DNA from: Parabacteroides bouchesdurhonensis
GTDB lineage: Bacteria > Bacteroidota > Bacteroidia > Bacteroidales > Tannerellaceae
Assembly (NCBI RefSeq): GCF_900186615.1
Contig: NZ_LT896588.1
Coordinates: 3,162,347 to 3,226,346, forward strand
Direction: 5' to 3'
DNA: 64,000 nucleotides
Under the pieces are notes generated by a model. The model did not search any database, was not told the origin of the DNA, and was given only the letters and a program-made list of their open reading frames with translations. The position numbers were made by a program, and so were the translations under genes. This document shows positions 9,338 to 19,304 of this stretch, piece by piece. Numbering within the stretch: position 1 is the first letter of the stretch; each line of letters opens with the position of its first letter.

Positions 9338-9425
9338 TTAGATCACAGTTGTGATCTGATTGGATCACCCTTGTGATTTATATAGATCACGGCTGTGATC
9401 CGAATAGATCATATTTGTGATCCAA
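9338..9425. repeat. 22-bp phased palindrome array, family A, four units
   Basis: Four copies of GATCAC-N4-GTGATC start at 9341, 9363, 9385 and 9407, so the period is exactly 22 bp. The units are GATCACAGTTGTGATC, GATCACCCTTGTGATT, GATCACGGCTGTGATC and GATCATATTTGTGATC. The spacers are six bases and not conserved. The half-sites are held while the four central bases vary, which is what a dimeric protein site or a hairpin with a free loop would leave. The first unit recurs, inverted and identical, at 49358-49373. Confidence 0.9.
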
Positions 9426-9533
9426 TTAGTTGTTCGTGACAAAAAGGATAAAAAGTATAATATTCCATACTTATTGATATTACTTTGTCGGGAATAAGTT
9501 CCTGATTTACATGGACAAATAGGGGATAGGCAA

Positions 9534-9593
9534 TAAAAAAAGTTCATTCTACACTTTATAACCAATCTTGGTTACTTGTGTAAAATGAACTTT
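9534..9593 (-). terminator. Rho-independent terminator of clpC
   Basis: In the minus transcript AAAGTTCATT(TT)ACAC pairs with GTGT(AG)AATGAACTTT across a loop that contains a smaller AACCA/TGGTT hairpin. A run of seven Ts follows. It lies ~30 bp after the clpC stop. Confidence 0.8.
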
Positions 9594-9624
9594 AGTAAGT
9601 TATTACGGCAGCTTAAAGCCGGCT

Positions 9625-12168
9625 TTACATTTCTTTCTTCTTAATATCAGTTACTATCTTCTGCTCTTCCTGGTTGAAGTCTACAGTGATAGTATCGCCG
9701 TTTTCAACAGATGCCCGGATTATGATTTCCGCCATTTCGTCTTCCAGATATTTCTGGATTGCACGCTTTAACGGACGAGCTCCAAACTGGACATCGTATC
9801 CTTTCGTTGCAATGAAATCTTTAGCAGCTTCTGTGATATGCAATTTATATCCCAGATTTTCCACACGTTTGTACAGACCTTCCAATTCAAGATCAATAAT
9901 CTTGTGGATTGCTTCCTTGTCAAGCTGGTCAAACATAATTATGTCGTCCACACGGTTCAGGAACTCAGGAGCAAAGGCCTTATTCAACGCTTTTTGAATC
10001 ACACTGCGGGAGAAATCCTTGTCCGGTTCACCGGCAAGTGATGTGTTGAATCCGACACCGCGCCCGAAGTCTTTCAACTGCCGGGTACCGATATTTGATG
10101 TCATAATAAGAATCGTGTTCTTGAAGTCGATCCGGCGACCTAAACTATCGGTCAAACGACCTTCATCCAGCACCTGTAACAACAGGTTAAATACATCCGG
10201 GTGGGCTTTCTCTATTTCATCCAGCAAGACTACCGAATATGGCTTACGGCGTACCTTTTCGGTTAATTGGCCACCTTCTTCATATCCTACATATCCCGGA
10301 GGCGCTCCAACCAAACGGGAAACTGCGAACTTCTCAAGATATTCGCTCATATCAATACGTATCAGCGCATCCGATGAATCAAAAAGATATTCAGCCAGCT
10401 TCTTTGCCAAATAGGTCTTACCAACTCCCGTAGGTCCTAAGAACATAAAGGTACCGATCGGCTTATTAGGATCTTTCAAGCCTACACGGTTTCGCTGGAT
10501 GGCTTTCACGATCTTTTGTACTGCGTCATCTTGTCCGATCACTTTGCTTTTTAATATATCGGACATTTCAAGCAATTTAAGATTTTCGGCCTTTGCGATA
10601 CGTTGTACAGGAACACCGGACATCATGGCAACGACTTCCGCTACTTTATCTTCGTCAACTATCTCGCGATGCTCTTGCAATTCCTTTTCCCACTTGGCTT
10701 TAGCCGCTTCCAGCTCTAATAAATACTGGCGTTCCTTGTCCCGGAAGCTTGCTGCCAGTTCGAAGTTCTGAGACTTTACGGCGGCAAGTTTTTCATTTTT
10801 CGTGTCTTCTATCTTTGCTTCCAGTTCTTCGATATTCTTCGGAACAACAATATTTGATATATGTACACGTGAACCAGCTTCGTCTAATGCGTCAATAGCC
10901 TTATCCGGGAAGTTGCGGTCGCTGATATATCGTTCTGTCAATTTAACACAAGCTTCCAGCGCTTCCTGCGTATAGATAACGTTATGATGTTCTTCATAAC
11001 GGGGCTTGATGTTATTAAGTATCTGCAGTGTTTCCTCTGCTGTCGTAGGATCAACAATTACTTTCTGGAAACGACGCTCCAAAGCACCGTCTTTCTCTAT
11101 ATTCTTCCGGTATTCATCCAAGGTGGTAGCTCCGATACATTGTATTTCACCGCGTGCTAAAGCTGGTTTCAACATGTTGGCTGCATCCATTGATCCGGAG
11201 GCAGACCCTGCACCTACAATCGTATGGATCTCGTCTATAAACAAGATGATATTCGGATTCTTGGACAGCTCGTTCAATATGGCCTTGATACGTTCTTCAA
11301 ACTGCCCGCGATACTTTGTACCTGCGACAATAGAAGCCATATCCAGGCTTATAACTCGTTTGTCGAACAATACGCGTGATACTTTACGCTGGATTATGCG
11401 CATAGCAAGTCCTTCAACAATGGCAGACTTACCAACTCCGGGTTCTCCGATCAATACCGGATTATTCTTTTTTCTCCGGCTTAATATCTGTGCCAGACGT
11501 TCTATTTCTTTCTCACGTCCTACAATAGGGTCCAGCCGGTTTTCGGATGCAGCACGAGTCATATCCGTGCCGAAATTATCCAATACCGGAGTATCATTGG
11601 CCGATTTAGGCTGAGCAGTTCCCGAAGCCTGAGGCGTTTCCTTACGGGCAGAGAAGCTTTCTTCTTCGTCATCTTCTTCGTCGTCCGTAAAGCCGTCACT
11701 TATTTCTTCGGCTTCATCCATACGATTCAAGCCTGTTCCGCTTACCAGATTGTTATATACGGCACGATAATTAACGCCTGCTTCATTCAATGTTTTGGCA
11801 GCTACATTAAATTCTTCCTTCAATATTGCTAAAAGAAGGTGTTCTGTGTCCGTCTCTTCTTTTTTAAACATACGGGATTCAAGCATACTCATACGCAAAA
11901 CGCGTTCAGTAGTTTTACTGATAGCTATTTCGTGTTGTATTGTATCTTCGGAATCGAAAGTATTCTTTATCTCCTGTTCAATCTTTCTTTTTATATCTAA
12001 AGCGTCGGCGTTCAGGTCTTGCAGTATCTGCATGGCTTTCCCGTCGCCTTCGCGAATGATACCAAGCATTAAGTGTTCCGGCCCTATATAACTGTTCTGA
12101 AGCCTTGCAGCTTCTTCACGGCTATATTCAATTACGTCAATCAACTTTTTGGAATAATTATTCTTCAT
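9625..12168 (-). CDS. clpC: ClpC, AAA+ unfoldase of the Clp protease
   Basis: This 847-residue protein unfolds substrates and feeds them to ClpP. It has two Clp-N repeats (~1-150), an acidic linker (~150-172), AAA domain D1 with Walker A GEPGVGKS (241-248), a UVR/M-domain region in the middle ([20 protein letters not shown]) and D2 with GPTGVGKT and the sensor/arginine elements of class I Clp ATPases ([13 protein letters not shown]). The UVR motif separates it from ClpB, and the N repeats separate it from ClpX. The length is slightly greater than that of Firmicutes ClpC because of the acidic linker. It is divergent from gyrA, with 205 bp between the starts, and next to htpG, so this is a proteostasis block. 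Confidence 0.97.
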   Translation of the reverse strand: MKNNYSKKLIDVIEYSREEAARLQNSYIGPEHLMLGIIREGDGKAMQILQDLNADALDIKRKIEQEIKNTFDSEDTIQHEIAISKTTERVLRMSMLESRMFKKEETDTEHLLLAILKEEFNVAAKTLNEAGVNYRAVYNNLVSGTGLNRMDEAEEISDGFTDDEEDDEEESFSARKETPQASGTAQPKSANDTPVLDNFGTDMTRAASENRLDPIVGREKEIERLAQILSRRKKNNPVLIGEPGVGKSAIVEGLAMRIIQRKVSRVLFDKRVISLDMASIVAGTKYRGQFEERIKAILNELSKNPNIILFIDEIHTIVGAGSASGSMDAANMLKPALARGEIQCIGATTLDEYRKNIEKDGALERRFQKVIVDPTTAEETLQILNNIKPRYEEHHNVIYTQEALEACVKLTERYISDRNFPDKAIDALDEAGSRVHISNIVVPKNIEELEAKIEDTKNEKLAAVKSQNFELAASFRDKERQYLLELEAAKAKWEKELQEHREIVDEDKVAEVVAMMSGVPVQRIAKAENLKLLEMSDILKSKVIGQDDAVQKIVKAIQRNRVGLKDPNKPIGTFMFLGPTGVGKTYLAKKLAEYLFDSSDALIRIDMSEYLEKFAVSRLVGAPPGYVGYEEGGQLTEKVRRKPYSVVLLDEIEKAHPDVFNLLLQVLDEGRLTDSLGRRIDFKNTILIMTSNIGTRQLKDFGRGVGFNTSLAGEPDKDFSRSVIQKALNKAFAPEFLNRVDDIIMFDQLDKEAIHKIIDLELEGLYKRVENLGYKLHITEAAKDFIATKGYDVQFGARPLKRAIQKYLEDEMAEIIIRASVENGDTITVDFNQEEQKIVTDIKKKEM

Positions 12169-12195
12169 ACTATATTATAATGTACTACAACTATG

Positions 12196-12203
12196 CAAAA
12201 TTA
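12196..12203 (-). promoter_or_regulatory. -7 box for clpC
   Basis: The minus strand reads TAATTTTG, an exact TAnnTTTG, 28 bp before the clpC start. A TTTG lies 22 bp further upstream (12229-12226), slightly wider than ideal spacing. Confidence 0.5.
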
Positions 12204-12317
12204 ATAATCTCTTTCAAGTAATCATCAAAATCCGTGCCATTATTCCAAAATAAGCGGAGAAAAGGGATATGCCACAAAATTTCATAATAAAAACTTTCGT
12301 TATACACGGAAAAGCAT

Positions 12318-12325
12318 TACCTTAG
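12318..12325 (+). promoter_or_regulatory. Possible -7 box for gyrA
   Basis: TACCTTAG matches TAnnTTTG at seven of eight bases and has TTTC 19 bp upstream. It would give a leader of about 45 nt. The rest of the 205-bp clpC-gyrA gap shows no other feature. Confidence 0.35.
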
Positions 12326-12373
12326 TGCACTTTTTCAGAGGTAAGATATTGAGTGTAATTAATATAAAACTAA

Positions 12374-14974
12374 ATGGTTGATCAAGACAGAATTATTAAG
12401 ATTAACATCGAGGAAGAAATGAAATCTGCATACATTGATTATTCAATGTCTGTAATCGTTTCACGTGCACTTCCGGATGTTAGGGATGGATTTAAACCGG
12501 TTCACCGCCGTATTTTATTTGGAATGAATGAACTTGGTAATACATCCGACAAACCTTATAAGAAATCTGCAAGAATTGTTGGTGAAGTTTTAGGTAAGTA
12601 CCATCCGCATGGAGACTCTTCCGTTTATTTTGCGATGGTTCGTATGGCACAAGTTTGGTCTATGCGTTACCCGCTGGTTGACGGGCAAGGTAACTTCGGT
12701 TCGGTAGATGGTGATAGTCCGGCTGCTATGCGTTATACGGAAGCCCGTTTGAGCAAGCTGGCCGAAGAAATGCTTCGCGACATTGATAAGGATACTGTAG
12801 ATTTCCAATTAAATTTCGACGATACATTAAAAGAACCGACTGTATTGCCTACGCGTATCCCGAACTTACTGGTAAACGGAGGTTCCGGTATTGCCGTTGG
12901 TATGGCTACAAATATGCCTACTCATAACCTGAGTGAAGTATTGGATGGCTGTATGGCCTATATCGATGCCCGGGGAGATATAGAAGTAGAAGGGTTGATG
13001 CAATACATCAAAGCTCCCGACTTCCCAACAGGTGCTACGATTTACGGTTATGCCGGTGTAAAGGAAGCATTTGAAACGGGTAGGGGACGTATCATCCTAC
13101 GTGGTAAAGCAGAAATTGAACATGAGAATAATCATGAAAAGATAGTTATTTCCGAAATACCTTATCTGGTAAACAAGGCCGAATTAATCCGCTATATAGC
13201 CGATTTGGTAAACGATAAACGTATTGATGGTATCTCTAACGTAAACGACGAATCGGACCGTAGCGGTATGCGTATCGTTGTAGATGTAAAACGAGATGCA
13301 AATGCGAATGTAGTATTGAATAAGCTGTATAAGATGACTGCTTTACAGTCTTCTTTCAGTGTAAACAATATTGCGTTGGTAAATGGCCGTCCGAGACAAT
13401 TGAACCTGAAAGACCTTATCAAGGCATTTGTTGAACATCGCCATGAGGTAGTAATCCGCCGTACTAAGTTCGAGCTGAAGAAAGCCGAAGAAAGAGCCCA
13501 TATTCTGGAAGGTCTGATTATTGCTTCTGATAATATTGATGAAGTAATTGCCATTATCAAAGCGTCAAAGAGCCCGCAAGAAGCTATCGAACGTTTGATG
13601 GAACGTTTTTCTTTGTCGGATATCCAGGCACGTGCAATTGTTGAAATGCGTCTTCGCCAGTTAACCGGTTTGGAGCAAGACAAGTTGCGTGCTGAATACG
13701 AAGAGATAGAAAAATTAATTGCCCACTTGAAGGAGATTCTGGAAAATGACGACCTTTGTATGCAAGTGATCAAAGATGAACTGCAGGAAATTAAAGATAA
13801 ATTCGGCGACGAACGTAAGACAGACATTGTATATGCTTCCGAAGAATTGAATCCGGAAGATTTTTATGCCGATGACGAAATGATTATCACCATTTCTCAC
13901 ATGGGCTATATTAAACGTACGCCTCTTAGCGAATTCCGCGCTCAAGGTCGTGGTGGTGTAGGGGCTAAAGGCTCGGAAACACGCGATGCGGACTTTGTAG
14001 AATATATCTATCCGGCTTCCATGCATGCAACTTTGCTGATATTTACGGCAAAGGGAAGATGTTATTGGCTGAAAGTATATGAAATACCGGAAGGCGCTAA
14101 GAACTCAAAAGGTCGTGCCATCCAGAACTTACTGAATATTGAAGCTGATGATAAAGTAAATGCCTTTATCCGTGTTAAAAAGTTAACAACCGATACCGAT
14201 TTCATCAATTCTCATTATTTATTGTTCTGTACAAAGAAAGGTGTTATAAAGAAAACATTGCTGGAAGCATATTCACGTCCTCGTCAGAATGGCGTAAATG
14301 CTATTACTTTGCGCGAAGATGATGGATTGATCCAGGTTTGCATGACAAATGGTAATAATGAAGTATTGATAGCCAACCGTAATGGTCGTGCTATTCGTTT
14401 CCATGAAAGCGCAGTTCGTGTAATGGGACGTACGGCTACCGGTGTGAAAGGTATGACTTTGGATGAAAAAGATTCTGATGAAGTTGTAGGAATGGTTTGT
14501 GTAAAGAATAAAGAAACAGATACCATTTTGGTTGTATCCGAACAAGGATATGGCAAACGTTCCAATATCGAGGATTACCGTATTACGAACCGTGGAGGTA
14601 AAGGTGTAAAAACTATCAATATCACGGAAAAGACCGGTAAGCTTGTTGCTATCAAAAACGTAACAGAAGAGAATGACCTTATGATTATTAATAAATCAGG
14701 TGTTGCCATTCGTGTAAAAGTTTCGGATTTGAGCGTAATTGGCCGTGCAACGCAAGGTGTTCGTCTTATCAACCTGGAGAAACGAAATGATGAAATAGCT
14801 TCCGTATGTAAAGTGATGTCTGAATCAGAAGAAGAAATGACAGAACAAAAAGCCGAACAGGAAGCTTTGGAAGAGAGAACCGTAAATGAAAATGTTGTAC
14901 CTTCAGATACAGACTTCGATAGTAATGATGATAATATCGAAGATAACGATTCGGATGATACAACAGAAGAATAA
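12374..14974 (+). CDS. gyrA: DNA gyrase subunit A
   Basis: This 866-residue protein is the DNA-breaking subunit of gyrase. The catalytic tyrosine is Tyr121 in [10 protein letters not shown]. The quinolone-resistance region reads [17 protein letters not shown]: Ser82 (E. coli Ser83) is intact, and the residue equal to E. coli Asp87 is Phe86. Aromatic residues there are, to my knowledge, usual in this phylum, so this should not be read as an acquired mutation. The C-terminal half carries the six-bladed DNA-wrapping domain with its GyrA box ([10 protein letters not shown]) and ends in a long acidic tail (~820-866). The tail may modulate wrapping, as it does in other gyrases. The TPR gene follows 40 bp later, probably in the same transcript. 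Confidence 0.98.
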   Translation: MVDQDRIIKINIEEEMKSAYIDYSMSVIVSRALPDVRDGFKPVHRRILFGMNELGNTSDKPYKKSARIVGEVLGKYHPHGDSSVYFAMVRMAQVWSMRYPLVDGQGNFGSVDGDSPAAMRYTEARLSKLAEEMLRDIDKDTVDFQLNFDDTLKEPTVLPTRIPNLLVNGGSGIAVGMATNMPTHNLSEVLDGCMAYIDARGDIEVEGLMQYIKAPDFPTGATIYGYAGVKEAFETGRGRIILRGKAEIEHENNHEKIVISEIPYLVNKAELIRYIADLVNDKRIDGISNVNDESDRSGMRIVVDVKRDANANVVLNKLYKMTALQSSFSVNNIALVNGRPRQLNLKDLIKAFVEHRHEVVIRRTKFELKKAEERAHILEGLIIASDNIDEVIAIIKASKSPQEAIERLMERFSLSDIQARAIVEMRLRQLTGLEQDKLRAEYEEIEKLIAHLKEILENDDLCMQVIKDELQEIKDKFGDERKTDIVYASEELNPEDFYADDEMIITISHMGYIKRTPLSEFRAQGRGGVGAKGSETRDADFVEYIYPASMHATLLIFTAKGRCYWLKVYEIPEGAKNSKGRAIQNLLNIEADDKVNAFIRVKKLTTDTDFINSHYLLFCTKKGVIKKTLLEAYSRPRQNGVNAITLREDDGLIQVCMTNGNNEVLIANRNGRAIRFHESAVRVMGRTATGVKGMTLDEKDSDEVVGMVCVKNKETDTILVVSEQGYGKRSNIEDYRITNRGGKGVKTINITEKTGKLVAIKNVTEENDLMIINKSGVAIRVKVSDLSVIGRATQGVRLINLEKRNDEIASVCKVMSESEEEMTEQKAEQEALEERTVNENVVPSDTDFDSNDDNIEDNDSDDTTEE

Positions 14975-15014
14975 TTTAAACAAATAGAAATATTAATCTC
15001 AAATTAACATCGCA

Positions 15015-16232
15015 ATGAAACGAGTATTATTAACAGTTGCACTATGTGTTGCAGCATCTGCCTCTTTCGCTCAGAAAAAAGCCGTAAATGAGGCTCAAAG
15101 TATTGCAAAAGGAGATAAGCCTGAATTTAATGAGGCTAGAGCTCTTATAAAGGGAGCATTGGAAAATCCGGAGACTAAAGACGACGCTAAGACTTGGTAT
15201 GTTGCTGGTTTTATTGAAGATCAGCAATTCAACAATGAAAAAACAAAACAAATATTGGGTCAAACGCCGGATGAAGCTACCATGTATTCAGCTTTAGGAA
15301 ATGTATTACCTTATTTTGAAAAGGCATACGAATTAGATCAGTTGCCTAATGAAAAAGGTAAAATCAAACCTAAATACACAAAAGATATGAAGGGTATCTT
15401 AAGTGCAAACCATTTGTATTATATCAATGGTGGTGCTTATTACTTCGACCAGAGAGATTATAAAAAAGCATATGATTTCTTCGATCAATACTTGAAAATT
15501 AGTGATATGCCTATGTTTAAAGGCGAGCAAATTGCAGAAAGAGATTCTAACTACTTGAATGTTCAATATTACGCTGCTATTGCTGCTTTACAAGTTCAAG
15601 ATCATGATTTAGCAATTGCTACATTGGAAAAAGCTAAAAAAACAGGCTATAAAGAGAATGAAATCTATCAATATCTGTGTGGAGAATATGATCAGTTAAA
15701 AGATTCTGTAAACTTGGAGAAGACTCTGGAAGAAGGTCTTGCTAAATTTCCAGAGGAAAAATACTATTTGATGAATCTTATCAACATCTATATTTATTCT
15801 AACAGAAACGACAAAGCGCTTGAATATTTGAATACTGCCATCCAACAGGAACCAAACAATCCTCAGTTATATAATGTAATGGGACGTGTTTATGAAACTG
15901 GTTTGAAAGATTATGATCAGGCAGAAACTTATTTCAAGAAGGCTTTGGAGCTAGATGCAAATTATGTTGACGCTCTTTCTAACTTAGGTCGTATATATTA
16001 TAACCAAGGTGTGAATAAGCAAGGAGAAGCAAATATGATTAATGATAACAAGCAATATCAGGAAGAATTGGCAAAAGCAAAAGAACTCTTCAAATTGGCT
16101 CTTCCGTATTTTGAAAAAGCTCACCAGTTAAAACCTGAGGAAAGAGAATATATGAATGCGTTAAGAGGCATATATTATAATTTGAATATGGGTAAAGAAT
16201 TAGCCGATATCGAAGCTGAAATGAATCAATAA
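15015..16232 (+). CDS. Secreted tetratricopeptide-repeat protein
   Basis: This 405-residue protein begins with a clean signal peptide (MKRVLLTVALCVAASASFA, then QKK). At least five TPR-like helical pairs follow, for example DYKKAYDFFDQYLKISD, HDLAIATLEKAKKTGY, NDKALEYLNTAIQQEPNN, DYDQAETYFKKALELDAN and YFEKAHQLKPEE. It lacks a lipobox and membrane segments, so a periplasmic scaffold is likely. Related proteins are common in Bacteroidota, but I know no function. It sits 40 bp after gyrA and ends at a strong terminator. Lysine-rich AT-biased codons suggest high expression, but that is inference. Confidence 0.85.
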   Translation: MKRVLLTVALCVAASASFAQKKAVNEAQSIAKGDKPEFNEARALIKGALENPETKDDAKTWYVAGFIEDQQFNNEKTKQILGQTPDEATMYSALGNVLPYFEKAYELDQLPNEKGKIKPKYTKDMKGILSANHLYYINGGAYYFDQRDYKKAYDFFDQYLKISDMPMFKGEQIAERDSNYLNVQYYAAIAALQVQDHDLAIATLEKAKKTGYKENEIYQYLCGEYDQLKDSVNLEKTLEEGLAKFPEEKYYLMNLINIYIYSNRNDKALEYLNTAIQQEPNNPQLYNVMGRVYETGLKDYDQAETYFKKALELDANYVDALSNLGRIYYNQGVNKQGEANMINDNKQYQEELAKAKELFKLALPYFEKAHQLKPEEREYMNALRGIYYNLNMGKELADIEAEMNQ

Positions 16233-16260
16233 TTATAGCAATAGCTAATATATTAAAGAA

Positions 16261-16294
16261 AAGGGTTGGGCTTATTACAAGCTCAACCTTTTTT
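16261..16294 (+). terminator. Rho-independent terminator after the TPR gene
   Basis: GGTTGGGCTT pairs with AAGCTCAACC (one G-U) around a five-base loop, followed by six Ts. It closes the gyrA-TPR unit. Confidence 0.88.
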
Positions 16295-16577
16295 ATTGTA
16301 TAAATATGTTTCTCATTACCCTATTAAACATAATCGGAATTATACTGTATCGTATTAAAAAGATAGACGCATCGTGTTTTTTTCATTTCAAGCATATTTT
16401 TTTATTCAATGCTGAACTTTTCATATATTCATTTGTTATAATAATGAAATCAATAAAATGAGCATTAAGCTCAATTTTATATTGAACTTGTTAGTAGTAT
16501 TTGTTTTTTCATATAAGTAGAGTTTGTTATTTGTTTGGCTCGTATATAACTGTGAAGTTGTATACGAGCTTTTATTA
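16295..16577. other. AT-rich gap that may encode a small plus-strand RNA
   Basis: No ORF is convincing in these ~280 bp. A small hairpin TGAGC-ATTAA-GCTCA lies at 16459-16473. A long hairpin lies at 16538-16569 (GCTCGTATATAACT with AGTTGTATACGAGC) and is followed by TTTTATTATT. One pair is a G-U only in the plus transcript, so a plus-strand RNA ending here is favoured although no plus-strand gene precedes it after the terminator at 16261-16294. I could not find a matching TAnnTTTG promoter. Confidence 0.3.
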
Positions 16578-16934
16578 TTAGTCAGTGGCTCTAATAATAT
16601 TGCATATCATTTCATAACGCAACTTTAGTTCTTTTATCTCTTCTGATATATTTACCAGGTCATTACTTCTGAGCTGTTCTGTCATGGGAGTTAATATATC
16701 CAATAAACAATCCAATCCGAGATTTGCAGCGACTCCCTTCATTGTATGCGCTTGCATAAAAGCCATCTGATATTCGTTAGACACAATACAGTTTTCCAAA
16801 TTACTGAAACTATCATCTTTAAGAAATCTCAAGAGAAATTTATTATACATTATTTCATTGCCCATAAAGCGGTCTATAGCACTATTTATATCGACACCAG
16901 CAAGAATCAGTTGTTGTTTATAATTGTCTGTCAT
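16578..16934 (-). CDS. Stand-alone Hpt (histidine phosphotransfer) protein
   Basis: This 118-residue protein has the Hpt motif AHTMKGVAANLG with phosphoacceptor His63. The rest is helical, as expected for the four-helix Hpt bundle, and no kinase or receiver domain is attached. Such proteins relay phosphate between a hybrid kinase and a response regulator. No kinase lies nearby, so the partners are elsewhere. The divergent neighbour is an AraC-type regulator without a receiver domain, so a direct phosphorelay link is not supported. No terminator with a T run is seen on the minus strand downstream. Confidence 0.88.
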   Translation of the reverse strand: MTDNYKQQLILAGVDINSAIDRFMGNEIMYNKFLLRFLKDDSFSNLENCIVSNEYQMAFMQAHTMKGVAANLGLDCLLDILTPMTEQLRSNDLVNISEEIKELKLRYEMICNIIRATD

Positions 16935-17107
16935 ATGAATTATATTTACTTACTCATTAATAAAAAAATGATTCTGTTACTCTATTTGATTTTCTCGAAA
17001 TCGTATAATTACAAAGTAAATACTATAAAGAACAAGATGCAAAATTCATTTTTTGCATTCGATGTTCCATTTTTGTGTTTTTCACTTTAATGGAAACAAA
17101 TTATACT

Positions 17108-17115
17108 TATATTTG
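17108..17115 (+). promoter_or_regulatory. -7 box of the AraC-family gene
   Basis: TATATTTG matches the consensus exactly and has TTTA 18 bp upstream. The predicted start is near 17122, giving a leader of about 10 nt. Confidence 0.55.
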
Positions 17116-17131
17116 TGAGAAAATGATTTAA

Positions 17132-17989
17132 ATGGAAACACAAATCAGTTGGTATGATATCCCCACCGACTTTATGGTAGAGAGATGTACTTCTGTTAGT
17201 CAACTTAGAAAATATATAAATTCGCCATATAAGGTTAAAGCCGGTATTTTTATTTTTTGTATGGATGGTTATATACAAACAGCAATCAATGCCTCTGAAT
17301 GTACCATCAAACCGCTCGATATGGTAACAATCCTTCCAAACAGTTTCATACAATTACATGAAGTATCTCCTGATATTCAATTATATTTTGCTATTTTTTC
17401 TTCTAATTTTATGGGGCATATCAATTTCATAAAAACTTCAAAGAATTGTTTACCACTCATTTATAAACATCCAATTATATCAGTCTCCCAAAAGACAGCT
17501 AACCTATTCCGTAATTTTTATGACATATTATTCCATTCTATAAAATATCCGAATCTGGTAAATAATAAAGAAATTATAAAATCAGTTTTTACTATATTCG
17601 CTCAAAGTCTCGTAGAATTATATACAAAGAATGAAAATCTGGAAGAGTATGAATTAACCCGTAACAATGAAATCTATCAGGATTTCCTATATCTTGCAAT
17701 GACATACTATACAACACGACATGATGTCACGTTTTATGCAGATCAGTTAGGTCTTACGTTATCTTATCTCAGCACTACAATAAAAAAAACAGTCGGTAAA
17801 ACTCCTTCAGAAATCATTGCGCAAATAATTATCTCTGACGCCAAGTCTCAATTAAAAGGAAGTGATTCGGGAATAAAAGAGATAGCAATAGACTTAGGCT
17901 TTAATAATTTGTCCTTTTTTAATAAATTCTTTCGTCAACATGTAGGAATATCTCCTCTGGAATATAGAGGAAAAGCATATACCTATTAA
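17132..17989 (+). CDS. AraC-family transcriptional regulator
   Basis: This 285-residue protein has a cupin-like N-terminal sensing part (~1-150; IKPLDMVTILPNSFIQLHE resembles the conserved turn of AraC ligand domains). The C-terminal AraC/XylS double helix-turn-helix (~185-285) contains YADQLGLTLSYLSTTIKKTVGKT and IKEIAIDLGFNNLSFFNKFF followed by GISPLEYR, the diagnostic end of the family. It is divergent from the Hpt gene with ~197 bp between. Ligand and targets are unknown. A stem-loop follows the stop. Confidence 0.92.
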   Translation: METQISWYDIPTDFMVERCTSVSQLRKYINSPYKVKAGIFIFCMDGYIQTAINASECTIKPLDMVTILPNSFIQLHEVSPDIQLYFAIFSSNFMGHINFIKTSKNCLPLIYKHPIISVSQKTANLFRNFYDILFHSIKYPNLVNNKEIIKSVFTIFAQSLVELYTKNENLEEYELTRNNEIYQDFLYLAMTYYTTRHDVTFYADQLGLTLSYLSTTIKKTVGKTPSEIIAQIIISDAKSQLKGSDSGIKEIAIDLGFNNLSFFNKFFRQHVGISPLEYRGKAYTY

Positions 17990-18014
17990 CAGTCTGTCAA
18001 GAACGTTTTAAACC

Positions 18015-18052
18015 AAATCAGGCTACCTGATATTCTTCAAATAGCCTGATTT
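18015..18052. terminator. Stem-loop between convergent AraC and Usp genes
   Basis: AAATCAGGCTA pairs perfectly with TAGCCTGATTT around a 16-base loop. T runs are weak on both sides, so it may serve either gene as a modest terminator. Confidence 0.6.
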
Positions 18053-18072
18053 AATTACTTGTTATAAAGTGC

Positions 18073-19185
18073 TCATGCATGCATAACCAATAGCGGAGTA
18101 TCGGTATGGAAAAGCATTTTTCGTGCGATACTTGGATTAAACATTCTCGCTAAAATATTCCTGCGATACGTACTAAGGGCAATTATATCTATATGCTTAT
18201 CCCTTACAAACTTTTCGATGGCCAACAATAAATCACCGTCGGCTAATACCGTATGAGTTATTTTTGCATCCGGATAATGTTTTTTAAAATACTCTTTGAC
18301 TCCTGTCAAACGGATTTCATTCCATTCGTCACGGCTCGTTGATATATTAAACAGGTGAATATTTACATCATAAGGTTTTATTATCTCCATAAATTCATCA
18401 AACGCAACTAAATCACGTTGATTAAAAGACGTTGCAAATGCAATATTTTTAGCCTCACTTAAATTATTAAAAGGAACATTCTCAGGAATAGCTAAAACCG
18501 GAACTCTATTGACTTCGATAACTTCACCTGTAACGCTACCAATCAAGTCCATATCCTTCTGGCTCTTTCCACGAGTACCCATTACAATTAATGTTGGACG
18601 GTACTCTTTACTATAAGCTATGATTTCTTCCTCCGGAAGCCCTTCACGTAACACATAATCATATTTTATTTTCGGTAATTGTCCGGAATCCATCTTCCTA
18701 TTAATATATGTACAAATGTTTTGTATATCAATTTGCACTCTTTTCAATATGTTTTGTACGGATTCTTCTTCATTTACCTGATAAGCCAAGGTATCTCCCA
18801 TCGGAATTGCAGACGGAAAATACGGACTGAAATAGGCATGCATGATCATCACCTCCGCTCCCACTGCATATGCATAATTTATTCCCAATTCACATGCCTT
18901 AATTGAATAATCAGAAAAATCAACAGGGATCAATACCTTTTTTACTTTAGATTCTGTAACCTCTTCCTCATTATCTTCATTCAGCCATTTGTTATCTTCT
19001 ATTATTCGCAAAGCATGCGGTAGATCGCTTTCCTTAATCCTCACACGTACACCTGCCGATATTACAGGTTGAATCTGATTTACATTATGGAGATAGACAT
19101 CTATCCCTTCTGTCTCAAGAATCGTTTTAAGGATCTGAGCCTTTTCATACGTGTGAATAGCCAATGTTACAAGTTTATCTTCCAT
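18073..19185 (-). CDS. Tandem universal stress protein with N-terminal DUF2007-like domain
   Basis: The protein (370 aa from the ATG at 19185; a TTG two codons upstream is a less likely start) has three parts. Residues ~1-75 resemble the small DUF2007 signal-transducing domain (VTLAIHTYEKAQILKTILE and GVRVRIKESDLPHALRII). Two UspA domains follow. The first (~85-225) has the ATP-binding signature GTRGKSQKDMDLIGSVT, like the G-2x-G-9x-GS/T motif. The second (~235-370) has LSTYRRN in place of the glycine-rich loop and probably does not bind ATP. Usp proteins support survival under stress or starvation. No operon partner is evident. Confidence 0.88.
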   Translation of the reverse strand: MEDKLVTLAIHTYEKAQILKTILETEGIDVYLHNVNQIQPVISAGVRVRIKESDLPHALRIIEDNKWLNEDNEEEVTESKVKKVLIPVDFSDYSIKACELGINYAYAVGAEVMIMHAYFSPYFPSAIPMGDTLAYQVNEEESVQNILKRVQIDIQNICTYINRKMDSGQLPKIKYDYVLREGLPEEEIIAYSKEYRPTLIVMGTRGKSQKDMDLIGSVTGEVIEVNRVPVLAIPENVPFNNLSEAKNIAFATSFNQRDLVAFDEFMEIIKPYDVNIHLFNISTSRDEWNEIRLTGVKEYFKKHYPDAKITHTVLADGDLLLAIEKFVRDKHIDIIALSTYRRNILARMFNPSIARKMLFHTDTPLLVMHA

Positions 19186-19235
19186 AATCAATACATTTTT
19201 ATATTAAACAAACGGAATCTGCTATATGTTGGATA

Positions 19236-19281
19236 AATAAAAAAATCCCAAAGCATACACTATTCAGTCAGCTATGGGATT
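19236..19281 (-). terminator. Terminator of the small HTH gene
   Basis: In the minus transcript AATCCCATAGC pairs with GC(TT)TGGGATT and is followed by a seven-T run. It lies ~25 bp after the stop of the 91-residue gene. Confidence 0.75.
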
Positions 19282-19304
19282 CTTTTATAAAGTAAAAATT
19301 TTCT

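Larger units (their letters stand above)
9163..9624. other. 462-bp intergenic region between clpC and htpG
   Basis: The region contains the clpC terminator (9534-9593), the phased GATCAC/GTGATC array (9338-9425) and ~170 bp before htpG that must carry its promoter. I find no exact TAnnTTTG there; near misses on the minus strand are TTATTTTG and TACTTTTC. No convincing ORF is present. Confidence 0.7.

Noticed and set aside
9338..9425. The GATCAC palindromes as Crp or CIRCE sites
   Set aside because: Crp needs TGTGA-N6-TCACA; here the order of half-sites within a unit is reversed, and between units the spacing is wrong. CIRCE (TTAGCACTC-N9-GAGTGCTAA) is not matched.
10019..11614. Several open frames of 65-200 codons on the plus strand opposite clpC
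   Set aside because: They are antisense to a gene with complete family motifs, show no codon pattern or domains of their own, and arise from its biased third positions.
12611..12660. Quinolone-resistance mutation at the Asp87-equivalent of GyrA
   Set aside because: An aromatic residue at this position is, as far as I know, normal for the phylum; Ser82 is unchanged, so no acquired resistance is supported.
13192..13827. A 211-codon frame opposite gyrA
   Set aside because: It is Ser/Arg-rich antisense sequence with no homology that I recognise and lies over the well-conserved gyrase core.
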